Assembly: GCA_013407085.1 (NCBI GenBank)
Contig: JACCGJ010000219.1
Location: 124,001 to 188,000 of the forward strand
Length of the DNA stretch: 64,000 bases
Direction of reading: 5' to 3'
DNA from: Atriophallophorus winterbourni
Lineage: Eukaryota > Platyhelminthes > Trematoda > Plagiorchiida > Microphallidae
Shown here: positions 42,110 through 53,279 of the stretch, in pieces
Position numbering within the stretch: the stretch's first letter is position 1
Layout: the number at the start of each line of letters is the position of its first letter
Notes under the pieces: model-generated
What the model saw: only the letters and a program-made list of their open reading frames with translations
Told to the model about the DNA's origin: nothing
Database searches by the model: none
Made by a program: the position numbers and the translations under genes

Positions 42110-43840
42110 TTACAGAATCACAAAATTGTTCCTGGCCTTGCGCTCAACAAGGAATTCTCGCGCCCGTCGGTCGTTTCCTCTGATTAATATTCTTGTGCGG
42201 TCCCAGTCGAACTAATGCCCAAATTGATCAATATGTATTGAAATCAGTGAATTCCGGTCATGTCTGTATACGGCCAACTGGAGTTTATGTAGTCTTGTGC
42301 TCAGTTTGCAACCTGTTTATCCGACGTAATTCTTTTCGCAATTTCTGTATGCAATCTTGTAGACGATATTCGACTATTCTTCTTTCGCCAATTTGTCTTT
42401 CGTGTTGTTTGAATGGTTGCGGAGTGTTGACGCTGGTTTATGTGCGATGTCGATTCCAAGTGGCCGATGTACCATTGCTGCAATTTCGGAGATATGTTGA
42501 ACATACGTCAGACTGCGCGTGATTCTATTGTCTCATCGGTTTCTTTGTTGGGGTCGGTTGAACTTGTTGCGTAATATGATGCTTCTTGCATATCCATTTT
42601 GCTGGAAAACTGTGAACAAATTTTATTCTTTTCTTCTCAGTTCATCTGTGCTGCAATGGGTTGCCGCATTTCTGAATAGAGTTCCGATGCAACTGCGTCT
42701 GTGTGTGTGTCTGTGTGAGGTTTTTCGGTAGACGTAGGTCTCCAACGTTCCTTCGCTTGTCCGTTTCACTTGAACATCCAGGAATTGTAAACAGTCGTCA
42801 ACTTCAGTTTCCTTTGTAAATTGTATTCCAGTAAATACGCAATTGAGCAGTCGGTGCGATTCATCCAGCTCTGTTCTTTTCATAATCACGAAGGTGTCGT
42901 CCACGTAGTGGATCCATATTTTTGGTCGTATTATTCGCAGGACAATTCGTCCCAAATCAGTGGTTCCATTGCCTTTCATCGGAGTTGTTCATGTATTTTT
43001 CCATTAAACTTTCGTGTGTCAATCGATTTCCATTATATTCCGTTCCTTTTTCATTAAGTAAAGATGATATAGTTTGCTTCGCGAGTGTTCTGTCGATCGA
43101 GGTGAATATGCCGTTACGTCAAAATAAACCATTTGTTCGATCTACACACACTTCAATTTCTGCAAAAATCGTTCGGCTGAGTCGACCGAATCTGTCACTG
43201 GGTATAACAATCTTCTTCGCAGCTCTTTAGATAACTCGTAGGTTGGTCCTCCTGGCAATGAAATTATTGGGTGCAGTGGAACATTTTCTTTGTGTATTTT
43301 CGGTAATCCACGGAATCTTGCGGCTTCTTTTTTGTTTGTTTTACTCCATTCAGTTGTCCCATGAACTTCTAAACTTTCAAGGTCGCGTTGATTTTTCTAT
43401 CGAGTCGTTTCGTCAGGTCTTCGTTTATTCTTCTGTATGCTGTTCTCTTGGAGTAGTTGCCACCTTTTTCGATATATTTTGCCTTGTTCATGACGGTCAT
43501 TCTTCCTTTGTCGGTGGGAAGTGTATCGTTGTTCTGGTTTTGCTTCAGTTTGCTCAATGCTTTACTGTTTTGTTTGTATGTCCTATATTCTTGATGAGTG
43601 CAAGTATAATTCTTTATCGGATTCCTTCTCGCCAATCTTTTTACAAAGTCTAAGATTTCTTGACCCAAAGTTCCTCGCTGGTAGAGGCATGATAAGGGGT
43701 GATATTCTGAACTTTGTTTTCCAGGTCACGTCGCTTGTTGGCCTTGGTTTTTGGGTCATTATTGTGATGGCGTTTTCTAACTGATGCGTCAAAATGCAGC
43801 CTCGAGATGCGAGGGAATATCAATGCTTTATTCGTGAATC
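42110..43840 (-). pseudogene. Penelope-like element RT and GIY-YIG endonuclease, decayed
   Basis: Minus-strand order: LPTDKGRMTVMNKAKYIEKG (about 43515) and KRLDRKINATL; ARFRGLPKIHKENVPLHPII and SLPGGPTYELSKELRRRL (43310-43215); RT motif IHYVDDTFVIMKR (about 42920-42880) and QFLDVQVKRTSEGTLETYV; then the GIY-YIG part NCEKNYVG-stop-TGCKLSTRLH and FDWDRTRILIRG (42340-42170). The PKIHK, YVDD and GIY-YIG combination is specific to Penelope-like elements. From 42979 to 42110 a single frame holds with stops at 42623-42625, 42533-42535, 42374-42376, 42317-42319 and 42212-42214. Upstream there are frameshifts. Confidence 0.85.
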
Positions 43841-43844
43841 AGTC

Positions 43845-44035
43845 TTGGCGGAGCACGTTTTAGATACAGGCCACAGCGTCGACCTAGGCAATGTGTAAGT
43901 GTTAAGACGCCGTATTATACCATATGCCGAGCACCTTCACGCTAAGGCGGCCTAAATTTCGAAGGCATACCGATTGGTAGGCAATTATGTGGATGGGGCG
44001 GAAATCTGCACAATCTGGCGCTCAGCATTGATGCG
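43845..44035 (+). pseudogene. Penelope-like endonuclease C-terminal fragment
   Basis: Plus strand reads LAEHVLDTGHSVDLGNV, stop, VLRRRIIPYAEHLHAKAA, stop, ISKA, then YVDGAEICTIW. It aligns with 52760-52935 (LAEHVLETGHNVDFDNIDVL and DGAEIFIIW). The AEH-x-L-x-TGH-x-VDF pattern is found in the C-terminal region of GIY-YIG-bearing Penelope-like proteins. It starts almost where the minus-strand element ends, so the two are head to head. Confidence 0.55.
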
Positions 44036-44476
44036 AATGTATTTAGTTCATATTCATCTTATACCCAATAATTGAGATTTTTCTTTTCCTCCAAAAATTA
44101 TCGTACCTTGACCCAATTATTTTTTACGCATGTGGGCCACAGTGTCAACAGACCTTGACCGTGCTCACTTGTATTAGATTAATGTGCATACTTAGCCTAA
44201 TCGGCAAATCAACCACTGATCCTGGTATAGCATACCTGATATGATACCCCCTATGTTTGCTATAAGCTGTTTAGCAGTAAGGTAAAAACAGGTAGTGGGT
44301 TGACTGCTACTTAGTCATGTTCCCTGTCCTGACCATCACCCTTGGATTTTCATTTAACGGAAACCATCCCGCTTTCGTTCGAGTCATTTATTTTTTGAAT
44401 TAATATACATCTCGTCCGCTAACATTTAGATTCTCAGTTAAATGGTGTTCTGGCAGTGATTTTATTCTACCTCCAG

Positions 44477-44762
44477 ATATCCCCCGTTCAACAGAAGAAG
44501 CATGCCCTGGACAAGTCGATTCCTTATCGAAAACTGAATCTCCACACCTCGAACCTCCCCGTTCACATGACCAATCTGTTGTCCATCCAACGATAAGTGA
44601 GCAGCTCGGTGGATCGGATCACAATCCACCAGTCTCTCTGCATCACAACGTAAAATCTCCCAATACCAACGATACCCTGACCTCGAATCTTGATGGCACA
44701 AAAGTCGAACTATTTTTGAATGGCGGGACCCCTTTAACCCTTGCTGCCAGTTGTATCAGCAA
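44477..44762 (+). CDS. nova: nova exon: last recognised, linker sequence
   Basis: Acceptor CTACCTCCAG ends at 44476. It enters in phase 1 (A plus AT gives Asn) and encodes 95 residues rich in Ser, Pro, Asn and His (IPRSTEEACPG to DGTKVELFLNGGTPLTLAAS). It either ends at the GTGAGT donor at 44763 (phase 2) or reads into TGA at 44764-44766, which is itself followed by GTAAGT (44767). DGTKVE recalls the DGSK-x-VEI lead-in to KH3 of NOVA, but no KH3 core follows. Whether this is the true C-terminus or an internal exon is unresolved. Confidence 0.7.
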
Positions 44763-44772
44763 GTGAGTAAGT

Positions 44773-45495
44773 AAACGCTCATACCTATGTGTGATACTCA
44801 TTCAGAAGTCTACTTTGCTGTTTTTGCCGGAAATATTTATCCGGTATATATTTTGTACTAACAATAAGCAGGATTATACTTGCCTGTGTACGCCATGGTG
44901 TGTAACCTGGCGATTTCATCTTGTTTTAATTGAATGGCTTCGCATACTCGTTCCAGACGATTATATTTCGAAAATCGGTAGTTTGATCGACTTGTACTGA
45001 GTTTAACACTTGGATGGATGTACGTGCTGGTCTTTTGTGTATTTGAATGGGTTAGTGCAGTCGCCAAAACTATTAGAAAGAAATCACTTATGGTCCTAGT
45101 TCAAAGATGCATCGCTAATGTACGGCATCCCAGACACTATCCATTATATTGATGCTACACCTCTATGTTGTGTGATGGTTGGCTAAATCGAATGATCCAT
45201 TCAGAGGTTTCGGATTATGTTCTCCAGAATCCAGTAGAGATTCGTACCCGGAAAGTAACTGGATAAAAATTAGACGAGCATTGCCTCAAGCCAGTTTTGC
45301 AGGCAACGCTTTTTAGCCAAACACGGAAGATCATAATTCTGTCTGGGCAAAACCCATCGGGGGCGCATTCATGATTATGAATAGTCTATTTACAAAGCGC
45401 ATCAACCTTCGCGTGCGACTAAATGAAACCTATCTGTGAAAGACAACAGGCCCGTGTAAGCTAACCTTCCTATTCGAACTTTTTCTGAACCCTCC
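44773..45495. other. Sequence without recognised feature
   Basis: No KH3-like frame, repeat-family match or RNA gene was seen. Confidence 0.3.
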
Positions 45496-45499
45496 CCAG

Positions 45500-45705
45500 C
45501 AACCGCCGAGTCTCGCCCTCTTCCCGAACTAGCCTTTAACTGGCCAGAGCTTAGTGCCGATCGGATTCTTTTGTATAATCCTGACGTCGTGTACGGGAGA
45601 AGGTTATATCAGATCAATCGAGGTCAAATCGGCTTTCAAGTCCTAGAACCTACTACGTTGTTTACAGAGGCTTCTAGAACACTTGATGAAGCTTTTACGA
45701 CGTGA
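45500..45705 (+). CDS. Possible terminal exon, unassigned
   Basis: A good acceptor (TTTTTCTGAACCCTCCCCAG) precedes an open frame of 68 codons ending in TGA: ATAESRPLPELAFNWPELSA, then DRILLYNPDVVYGRRLYQIN. The reading looks like folded protein but matches no domain I know. It needs phase 1 upstream, whereas the preceding nova exon would leave phase 2, so linkage to nova is not supported as drawn. Confidence 0.22.
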
Positions 45706-45719
45706 CCTGCCCACTTGTG

Positions 45720-45850
45720 GTTGTGTCCCAATTCACCAACATTCTCAACATTAATCACATTCACCTGTGAATCCCACAACACACGCGAAAGCCGATTGGT
45801 CAAAGCGTTTATTACGCATATGATGAATAAAACGCTTGTGTTTTAACAGG
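45720..45850 (+). repeat. Dispersed repeat shared with 21940-22075
   Basis: Second copy of the non-coding repeat described there; identity about 75% by eye. Confidence 0.5.
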
Positions 45851-46016
45851 CAAACCTCGTTACCGCTACGTTGTCCTAAATCTGTCTGTGCCAGATGTCA
45901 TATTGATCTGATTTGTCAATCGACTGTGGTTACATTCGACCCCTTATCACGTCACGCTCGTCGTTTGAACCGTTTTCCTCCCACTCTTCCGAAAGTCGAA
46001 TTACGATTGTGTCGTG

Positions 46017-46285
46017 GGTCTTCCCGGCTCGTCCTGCTTTTGTGTTCTGCCGGAATGTGGTGTTTTGCACACCACCCAAGAGCTCATGACTGGATCTTTT
46101 CGCTAGTACACTACACTCATTTACAATAGATGGGCAATCAAGCAGGGTCATCTCATCATTCAAGGTTCTCGCACATTTTCCGTCGTGCTGGTTTACGTTT
46201 GTTGTTGCTGGTCTTCATGACTTGCCCTGCTTTTGCCCAAGTGTGGTGATTCCTGCACATCACCCAAGAGCCGAAGATTGGCACC
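46017..46285 (+). repeat. Two diverged copies of a short direct repeat
   Basis: 46030-46095 and 46216-46280 share CCTGCTTTTG, GTGTGGTG or ATGTGGTG, TTGCACACCACCCAAGAGC or CTGCACATCACCCAAGAGC, and GA-TGG. Spacing is about 187 bp. Class unknown. Confidence 0.45.
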
Positions 46286-46289
46286 GGTT

Positions 46290-47340
46290 CATTTCACATC
46301 AGGAAACCGAATGTGCGGTCCATCGTGGGTACTGACCGGCGAACATTTCGATGCACTCATTTGTGCTGAACTGCTCTCTCAGTTACCGCTTCCGATCGAG
46401 CGAGGGTTGTTCGTCTTGAGTTCACCTTATAATTGTTCTATTACGACCAGGGCTTGTTGAGTAAAGATTATTGACGACAATCGTCTTTTGGTTGTAGCAT
46501 CAAGTCGAGCTTGAGTTGCATAATCGGAAGTTTCTTACTTCGATGTTTTTTAAAGTTGCCCATATGAAGCCTCATCGTTTCCTATCAAAACACCTGACAT
46601 CTTCTCCATATTTACAGGCATGGATGCCAATCAACTTCGGATTTCGGCGAAATTCCCCGCCCACTTTAATGAGCCCCTCAGTTGGTTTTATTATTGGTTA
46701 CTTATTTTTCCCAAAAATTATTCCCTTCTTTCCCAGATTAACCCGAAGCCCATCTTGATTTGTCGCCGAGCCTATGCTAGTTCCCCGGTGCATATATATA
46801 CTAGAATTATCTATTGGGATTGTTCACGTTTCTCGAGATCGCGCCTATATTGAACAAATTATCGGATCGATTCGTGACCATTTGTTTGGTGATACATATA
46901 CGCATAGATTAGATTTCAATCAGCCCGTTTTGCTGACGGTGATGCCGCCATTAGACACGATATGTTTTTCCTTCAACACTTTGTTGTTTCTTGTTTGTCT
47001 GTCACCTATTTTCTCGGTAAGTGGAAGAATTACAACCTCAGATGCAACTATTTTTGTGTCCTTTTCCTGTTTTCTTGTCTCTTATTTATCCGTTTTTATG
47101 CGAAGCAACTGATCACGAAGATACCAAACTGATTTTCTATCAAACAGCAATCAGATTGACTATTGTTTTTTTTATCTAGCACATGCTTTACTCACTTATT
47201 GCCAATGCTACTTAGCTTTTGTCTGTCCCTTGATATCCAACGCTGTCAGTGTTAGCTATCATAATCTGTGTTTTATCTGTTCTTGATTTATCAATCATTG
47301 TTTTTGGCTGTGACGAAAAACATGCATGATGACTATTTGT
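46290..47340. other. Sequence without supported gene
   Basis: A T-rich stretch. The frame at 46774-47112 contains IGIVHVSRDRAYIEQIIGSI, reminiscent of a KH C-terminal helix, but has no GxxG core upstream and no convincing splice context, so it is not called. Confidence 0.3.
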
Positions 47341-47576
47341 GTAACGTTCACTCCCGAGATATATGCGCAATCGTCACGATTATAGGCTTTATTTTGCTGT
47401 TTTTTCTCTTGTTCGGTTGATGGTTAGAAGTCATAAAGGGCTTGAATATATATATATATATACAATCATTTAAAAATGAAAAAGTGCCACCCTGCAATGC
47501 ACGAGAAAAAGAAAGAAAAAAAAGGTACACTATGAGGGGGAATTTTTTTGTCCATTGTTCCACATGTCGATTTTTT

Positions 47577-48353
47577 TCACAAATTTGAGGGTGGAACACA
47601 AAATAGAATGTACTCTCTCCACTGTTGCCGGTTCTCAGCCATCGTCGACAGCGTGTCAAGCCACAGACACTCACTATCCCTTGGACCCCACCCAGGAAGC
47701 CGCGTTCGTCCGACCCGAGCTAAACCCGACGTCAAGCGTTTTAAGGCCTTCTTCCAGGTCAGCGGTTGTCCACCTGAACACCGCCGCCAGCCTGGGCCAA
47801 CCGACACACGCAGCGCGCGGAAGGGTAGGCGCTCAGGCTTCATTCTCAAGACATGCCCTAGCCAGCGGAGACGGGAACGGTCGATTAGGTCTCGTAGCAT
47901 CAGGCTGTCCACACCTAGAACACGGTGCCTCACTTCAACGTTGCTAGTGCGGTGTTGCCACCACACTCGTGCAAGCCTCCGTAAACATCGATGTTCAAAC
48001 ACCTCCAAGCGCCGGAGCTCCTCTGCGCGTACTGCCCAGCTCTCGCACCCGTAAAGCAAGACCGACCTGACTGAGGCCAGGTAAACTCTCCCCTTGAGTC
48101 TCAAACTCACGTCAGACCGCTTCCAGAGATGACCTAGACTAGTGAACGCGAAGCGAGCTCTCGCAATGCGAGAGCCGATCTCACTTTCCAGCCCTCCTCC
48201 CGCCGTGATGCAGCTACCAAGATAGGTGAACTGTTCCACACAGTCCAGACTGAGGTCATCGACCGTCAGAGTGGGCTGCAACCCCTCCCAATCTTGAAGA
48301 AGAACCTTACACTTAGTTGGAGCTAAGTGCAATCCGTACCTAGACGCCTCCAA
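47577..48353 (-). mobile_element. R2-like LINE, C-terminal fragment with open frame
   Basis: A 258-codon uninterrupted minus-strand frame covering the end of RT and the C-terminus: GLHLAPTKCKVLLQDWEG, FTYLGSCITAGGGLESEI, KGRVYLASVRSVLLYGCESW, RLRWLGHVLRMKPERLPFRA and RLPGWGPRDSECLWLDTLS. It is 5'-truncated just after the ADD-box region. The absence of stops suggests a recent truncated insertion. Its 3' end is followed by an (AT)n run (47444-47463). Confidence 0.85.
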
Positions 48354-48699
48354 TGCTAGCTGGTTCTGTGCAAGTTGTTAATATCCCCCACAACTCTGCT
48401 GTGCACATACCAGCATTGCCCGCGCTACCATAATCATGCGTAGTGATTATAGATAAACAACCTGTTCCAATCAAGTGCCATCGATGCAAATATGTAAGTA
48501 ACACAAAATCAATGGAAACGATGGTTTACGCTTGCCTAAATCTGTTACTTTTACATTTTTCACGGGATTACTTCACGACTGTCCATGTGTAGGCACCTTG
48601 TTCCGGCGTGCCAGTAGTTAATCTTCTATACGTTCCGTAGCTTTTCAAATTTCAATCTTTTCTATCGTATGGCAGTTTAACACTCAGTACATGCTTGGC

Positions 48700-48812
48700 A
48701 TCGCTATTTTCCTTTCCCATCTGTCTAGGCCTGAGCAACCTGGCAGTCTATGACTGCGCGCCACTTTACCTGGATCAGGCTTGTGATTTCATACGTACAT
48801 ACATGTATACCG
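48700..48812 (+). repeat. Family S repeat, 5'-truncated
   Basis: CATCTGTCTAGGCCTGAGCA, then an internal deletion of the TATCTTAGCCC block, then CACTTTACCTGGATCAGGC and a CATACGTACATACATG tail. Confidence 0.8.
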
Positions 48813-49245
48813 CCGTAACAATGTTCACGGTGGTGATGATAAATAGTAAATAACCAAATAAAATTTAGTTCGCTTCGCGGGACCTCGCATCGGGCTGAAA
48901 TTACAAATTTCTTTCAAAACGAGCGATATCGCTAATCAGGTTGGACAACGTAGTACCATGTTTGGGTATATCGGTATTCGAAGATTATTGGTGTCAGTCT
49001 AGATAAATAATCGTTTAGTCCGGAGACGACGAGAATCTACTATTTCGGAGAAATGCGCCGTGATAGTCAAGAAATCAGCCGTCCATTTAGATGCTTTAAA
49101 CATTCATACAGCTGCCAAGCAAAAAATTGCAGGCAATTTAGAAGCCGTAACATTTAATTAGAAAATAAGTTACTGTACATATGCAGATTAAAACACACTG
49201 TACAGGGTATAAAAACACATCGAACGGACATAAAACAGTTTGTTT

Positions 49246-49475
49246 TTATGGGTTAAAATTGTTGGTCACGGATGTGAGAGCATTTCGTATCTTTCCACCG
49301 TTTTTGGCACCCTTCGGTTTCCATGAATCCGGATCCTCGAGCAAATAAGCGAACTGGTCGGATACTTGAAGAGGGTCCCATAATTGCTTTAGTCTGATTG
49401 CCTCTTGCTTGTCAACATTCGCGGATTCCGTTTGGCATATTCGGTGATGAATTACACCGTCAGGATTGAATATGA
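49246..49475 (-). CDS. Terminal exon of an unrecognised minus-strand gene
   Basis: On the minus strand an acceptor-like TTTATTTCAAG is followed by 76 open codons ending in TAA (49248-49246): IFNPDGVIHHRICQTESANV, DKQEAIRLKQLWDPLQVSDQ, FAYLLEDPDSWKPKGAKNGG, KIRNALTSVTNNFNP. Codon use and the charged, non-repetitive sequence look genuine. An AATTAAA signal lies downstream near 49155-49162. I do not recognise the C-terminal domain. It is grouped with the exons at 54681-57303 by strand and order only. Confidence 0.6.
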
Positions 49476-49679
49476 CTTGAAATAAATGTATGGTTAAGGA
49501 AGTTTTTGTAGAAGATGGTGAAATCTATGTACCCTTTATACATACAAGTGTAAGACACGTCATGTTTGACAGTCTAGCTCAATAATAGCTTACATAAAAC
49601 GGAAACTCGCCTAAACCCTATTTAGCGAAGCAGTATATAGCAACACATTTCAAGTACTCACCCAACAATCTAATTCCCA

Positions 49680-49775
49680 AAATGCTCATTTGCATGCATT
49701 TCCATCACACCCTACGAATGGCTTCGTGCGGTTTGCACTCATCCGGTAGGAACAGTAAGATCAGGAACCGGATGC
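49680..49775 (-). ncRNA. Hammerhead-like motif, degenerate copy H7
   Basis: Minus strand: stem I CCTAC (49750-49746) pairs perfectly with GTAGG (49715-49711). Between them are CGGATGA, a perfect stem II GTGC-AAACC-GCAC, GAA, and a broken stem III GCCATT before C. Core changes (G for U4, loss of the palindrome) suggest inactivity. The TTTGCATGCATTTCCATCAC flank is shared with H2 and the 24.6-kb pair. Confidence 0.5.
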
Positions 49776-49787
49776 GTTCGAAACAGC

Positions 49788-49905
49788 GAGCAACCAGACA
49801 GTACCTTAGCCCACGTGCAGTCTCTGACTGTGCGGCACTTTGCCTCCACCAGGCTTGTGCTTTCATACCATATGCCACTGTTGGATCAGGCTTGTGCTTT
49901 TATAC
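49788..49905 (+). repeat. Family S repeat, 3' fragments
   Basis: A 3' piece (GACAGTACCTTAGCCCACG to CAGGCTTGTGCTTTCATACC) followed by a second tail (GGATCAGGCTTGTGCTTTTA). It directly abuts the hammerhead-like repeat. Confidence 0.7.
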
Positions 49906-49909
49906 CTAT

Positions 49910-51125
49910 GGATAAGATTGATTGTATCATCCATGGCATACAAGCGCAACTTGTTAATCTAATTCCAGTTTCCTAAACATCAAGGCGATTCTAATTAAAA
50001 AATCAAAATTTGCAAACAAACACTGCGTAAACGGTGTTGAGACTAGAACGTTATTTGAATGACCTTTTACAAGAGTACCGATATGAAGTGATGTGTCCAA
50101 CACAAAATGACACGAAGTCATTATAAACATATTGAAGGGAACGGAGACTGTAATAATCACTCGAGGCTCGCTGGTGCGACAAGAGCAAGTGTACCGAATG
50201 GGCTGAAAAGTGGTGATAAAAGTCCGGATGTTGGACACCTGCCAGTCATGAAGTAATGACCTGAAATGTTTACATAATTAATGAATAATGAACCAGAAGA
50301 CGGCCGCAGCGGGTGCGAGCGTCACATGATGTGGGTAAACGGTCCTTATATAAATAACCAGTTGTGTGATTAAAAATAAACGTTGTGTCCGAAACGCTTT
50401 GACTTCTCATTCACTGCAATATCAAATATGTGAGCCCCCATAAGTTAGTATTCAGTTTAAACTCTTTGGCGGGCGTATGTGAAAATAAAAAACCGAGAAA
50501 GGATACAGGCTGTCACATCGTCGGCCGTTGTCATGAATTTGGTCTTCAAGCATTCATCGTATAATGTACATGTGGCCCTGGGATAATGTTCAAAGAAAGG
50601 TGATATAAAACAATGATAAATGAATGTCAAATAGAACAGTCTAGTTGATTAGCTCCCAATGATAACCAATCTACATCACACAGAGTTGTTGCACAGTTAG
50701 ACAATGATATTAAGAAATTGATAGAAATAATGTCAAACCAGAGAGCCTTTTAGTATGATCAAATGATTAGCCACTGGAAGTTATCGCAATCGTAATTTCC
50801 ATTTACCTTTCATGTTCGGGTTTATGCCTCCCCGCTAATCAAGTATGAAACAAGAGCATGGCCACTAGTTGGGCGGGCGTCACATAAATGCTGCATGGAA
50901 ATGCCGTGTTTACTGCTGAATAACTAGTTAGTAGTGAACTACAATAGAAACCACAAGTCATAGCACTGCGTGGGGCTTAGGAAACAATGGATTTTAATGC
51001 GGAAGCGGTTTTCATTTGGTTCATGTCTGCAAACATTGGCGAGTTTGGAAATAAGTTCCACTAAGCTTGTATAGATTTTGTGCACGTGTTGCTCAATAAT
51101 TGCTTGAATCGCCCACCAAATGTGT
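49910..51125. other. Sequence without recognised feature
   Basis: No frame with domain or splice support was seen on either strand. Any missing middle exon of the minus-strand gene could lie here or up to 54.6 kb. Confidence 0.3.
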
Positions 51126-51190
51126 CACCCATGCACGAAGTCACGAGCCTGGAACTAGACAGTGCCACATAAACAGCCTCTCGTGTGGTG
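51126..51190 (-). repeat. Family S repeat, short minus fragment
   Basis: CATGCACGAAGTCACGAGCC, TGGAACTAGACAGTGCCACA resemble the diverged copy at 1983-2082. Confidence 0.45.
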
Positions 51191-51769
51191 TATGAATTAG
51201 ATCAAGCCTTTGTCCCACTGATGTATGCCTTAGATGGAAACCGAGATCGATTAGATTCATGTCATGAATTAACAGTATTACTCGACCGGAGAGCAAATGT
51301 TATCCAAGGCATACACCTGTTACGGACTTTTATCGTTCCTCGAGACAAGCAGGTGTGGACCAATAACCGCACTAATTCTTAGTTCAGCCAATTCAATGTG
51401 AAGGCAATAATCGATAAATAGTTATGGATTGGATGCACATAAATTCCGCGCTCGCATACTTTTTGCTCATACTGCATTCACTACTCACACTACACGCAAA
51501 GGTTTATAATGGCCGTTACCAGTTTTGTAATAATCTATTTGATAGCAACCAAAAGTGCAGTTTCGCTAGTAAGGTTTTGTTACCCCTTGTTCATTCGATA
51601 CGTCGCCAGCTGCCAATGTCACCAGTGTTTTCTCAATCGTGTATACAGCGAGATTTGACACCAGGTAGTATTGGCCTGTATGCTTCATTGCAGCGACATT
51701 GATGTATGCTGTCATTGGATTGGCATTCCTATCTTAGCCGAAGACACAGATGACTGAGTAGATCGTGTA

Positions 51770-52110
51770 TCCTCAAGTGAGGGTTTCTCTTGCGAAAAAT
51801 TTGGGTTCACTGAAATGATACTGATGGAAGGCTGCAGTGGTTCTCTTCAGAGCACATGCATTTTATTGCCGGTACTAACATCCATTACCGAAGCATCGTT
51901 GTTTCACTTGGAAATCTCCACCAGTAACGATCTCGCTGACTTAAAAGGGCGATAAAGCAATCCGCTACTCACGACGCGGGCATCTGTCTAGAGCAGGACT
52001 ATTTTTCGTTTGATCTAGGCTTTTGATGCGATTTGGTGGGAAGCCCAGCACGTTTGAAAAAGAGTTTTATACGGTCAGACTTTATGAGCTCCCGGTTCAT
52101 TGAGTTTGAG
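51770..52110 (+). mobile_element. R2-like LINE, decayed endonuclease fragment
   Basis: Nucleotide-level match to 8160-8480: ATTTTATTGCCGGTACTAAC, TGTTTCACTTGGAAATCTCC, GGCATCTGTCTAGAGC, TTTTGATGCGATTTGGTGGG and GAGCTCCCGGTTC align in order. Frames are shattered. Confidence 0.6.
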
Positions 52111-52539
52111 ACCAATATGAGGTTGTATCCTTCCGACATTTCAAAAAAGAGCATTGGTTTGGAACAATCCTTTTCAAATAATTCTCATTGAGTAGCCGTG
52201 GTCCAAAATTGTTCAAGGATTTGTGGTTAAAAAGTTCATACTTCACACCACATGATTACGGTGAACGAAAATGTGAATTTCTGTTAACTCCCTCTCTCCA
52301 ACCAACAGACCAATGATGGTTCGTTTCTGCTGACGGCATGCACAATGTAGCATAAACTGGTTGCCAAGTTGAGGTACGACTGGGAACGTTGGTGGAGAGC
52401 CAAAGCAACATAAATGAAATCAGCGGTAAATGTAAGATACTTTAGGAAACTACCTAATGGCTATCCTAAGAGTTTTGTGAAACGCCAATTAAACCGGGTA
52501 AAATACCCAACACCTAAAATAGAAAAAAAACTGGCGAGC

Positions 52540-52690
52540 TACGGTATGTTGTTGTTGGCCTCCTTTTGTCGATGTCGACCATGGATGTACATCACAATCG
52601 CATGAATGTTCATGTTCTACAGCTTTTTGAATGACTAAACAGCTCTACGAATTGTAAAGATCGTTCCGCTGTGTACATCAGACATACTGC
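52540..52690 (-). repeat. Family C repeat, minus copy
   Basis: TGTTGTTGGCCTCCTTTTGT, CGATGTCGACCATGG, CATGTTCTACAGCTTTTTGA and TGACTAAACAGCTC match the complement of 34440-34520. Confidence 0.65.
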
Positions 52691-52724
52691 CCGGGAACTT
52701 CACACTAGGATCTAAGAGAAACGT

Positions 52725-52937
52725 TTCCAGGATGAGAAGGCATTGGTCGAGGACTCAGCATTAGCTGAACATGTGTTGGAGACTGGTCACAATGTGGACT
52801 TTGACAATATAGATGTACTACGGCGTAGCAGTAAGCCTTATATTGAACGTTTGTAGGCGGAGGCAGTTGAAATCACCAAGGCTGGGACATATGCGGTTAA
52901 CAAGATAGATGGGGCTGAAATATTCATAATATGGTAC
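52725..52937 (+). pseudogene. Penelope-like endonuclease C-terminal fragment
   Basis: Plus frame: RFQDEKALVEDSALAEHVLE, TGHNVDFDNIDVLRRSSKPY, IERL, stop, AEAVEITKAGTYAVNKIDGA, EIFIIW. Only one stop occurs in about 70 codons. It aligns with 43845-44035. Related by pattern to Penelope-like GIY-YIG C-termini, but the catalytic half is not present. Confidence 0.55.
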
Positions 52938-52939
52938 TC

Positions 52940-53118
52940 AGTGGTGGTGAGCTGCATGCTGAAACAGGCTGGAGTCTCACTACGATTTCTATTTTCTTTC
53001 TCATATCTGTCTAGGCCTGGGCAACCTGACAGTATCTTAGCACACGTGCAGTCGTTGACTGTGTGGCACTTTGCCTGGATCAGGCTTGTGCTTTCATACA
53101 TACATACATACATACTCA
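52940..53118 (+). repeat. Family S repeat, hairpin to tail
   Basis: Hairpin arms GGTGGTGAG and CTCACTACG, all downstream blocks, and a (CATA)n tail of five units (53095-53116). It abuts the Penelope-like fragment at 52937. Confidence 0.85.
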
Positions 53119-53279
53119 GCGCCGCGAAGGACAAGTAATAATTAAGGTTGAGTGGTCTAAAAAGTGCTTAAAAGTATGGCTCGTGCTTTGCGCTTAAAAG
53201 GTGCAAGATATTTCATATGTATTAAAGAGAATCCCTCCCAAAACTCCCCGTCTGATAATAAATTAGAACAAGCTTCGTT

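Noticed and set aside
46774..47112. Frame with a KH-like end (IGIVHVSRDRAYIEQIIGSI) as a possible nova KH3
   Set aside because: No GxxG core, no credible acceptor in the right phase, and the match is only to a generic helix pattern.
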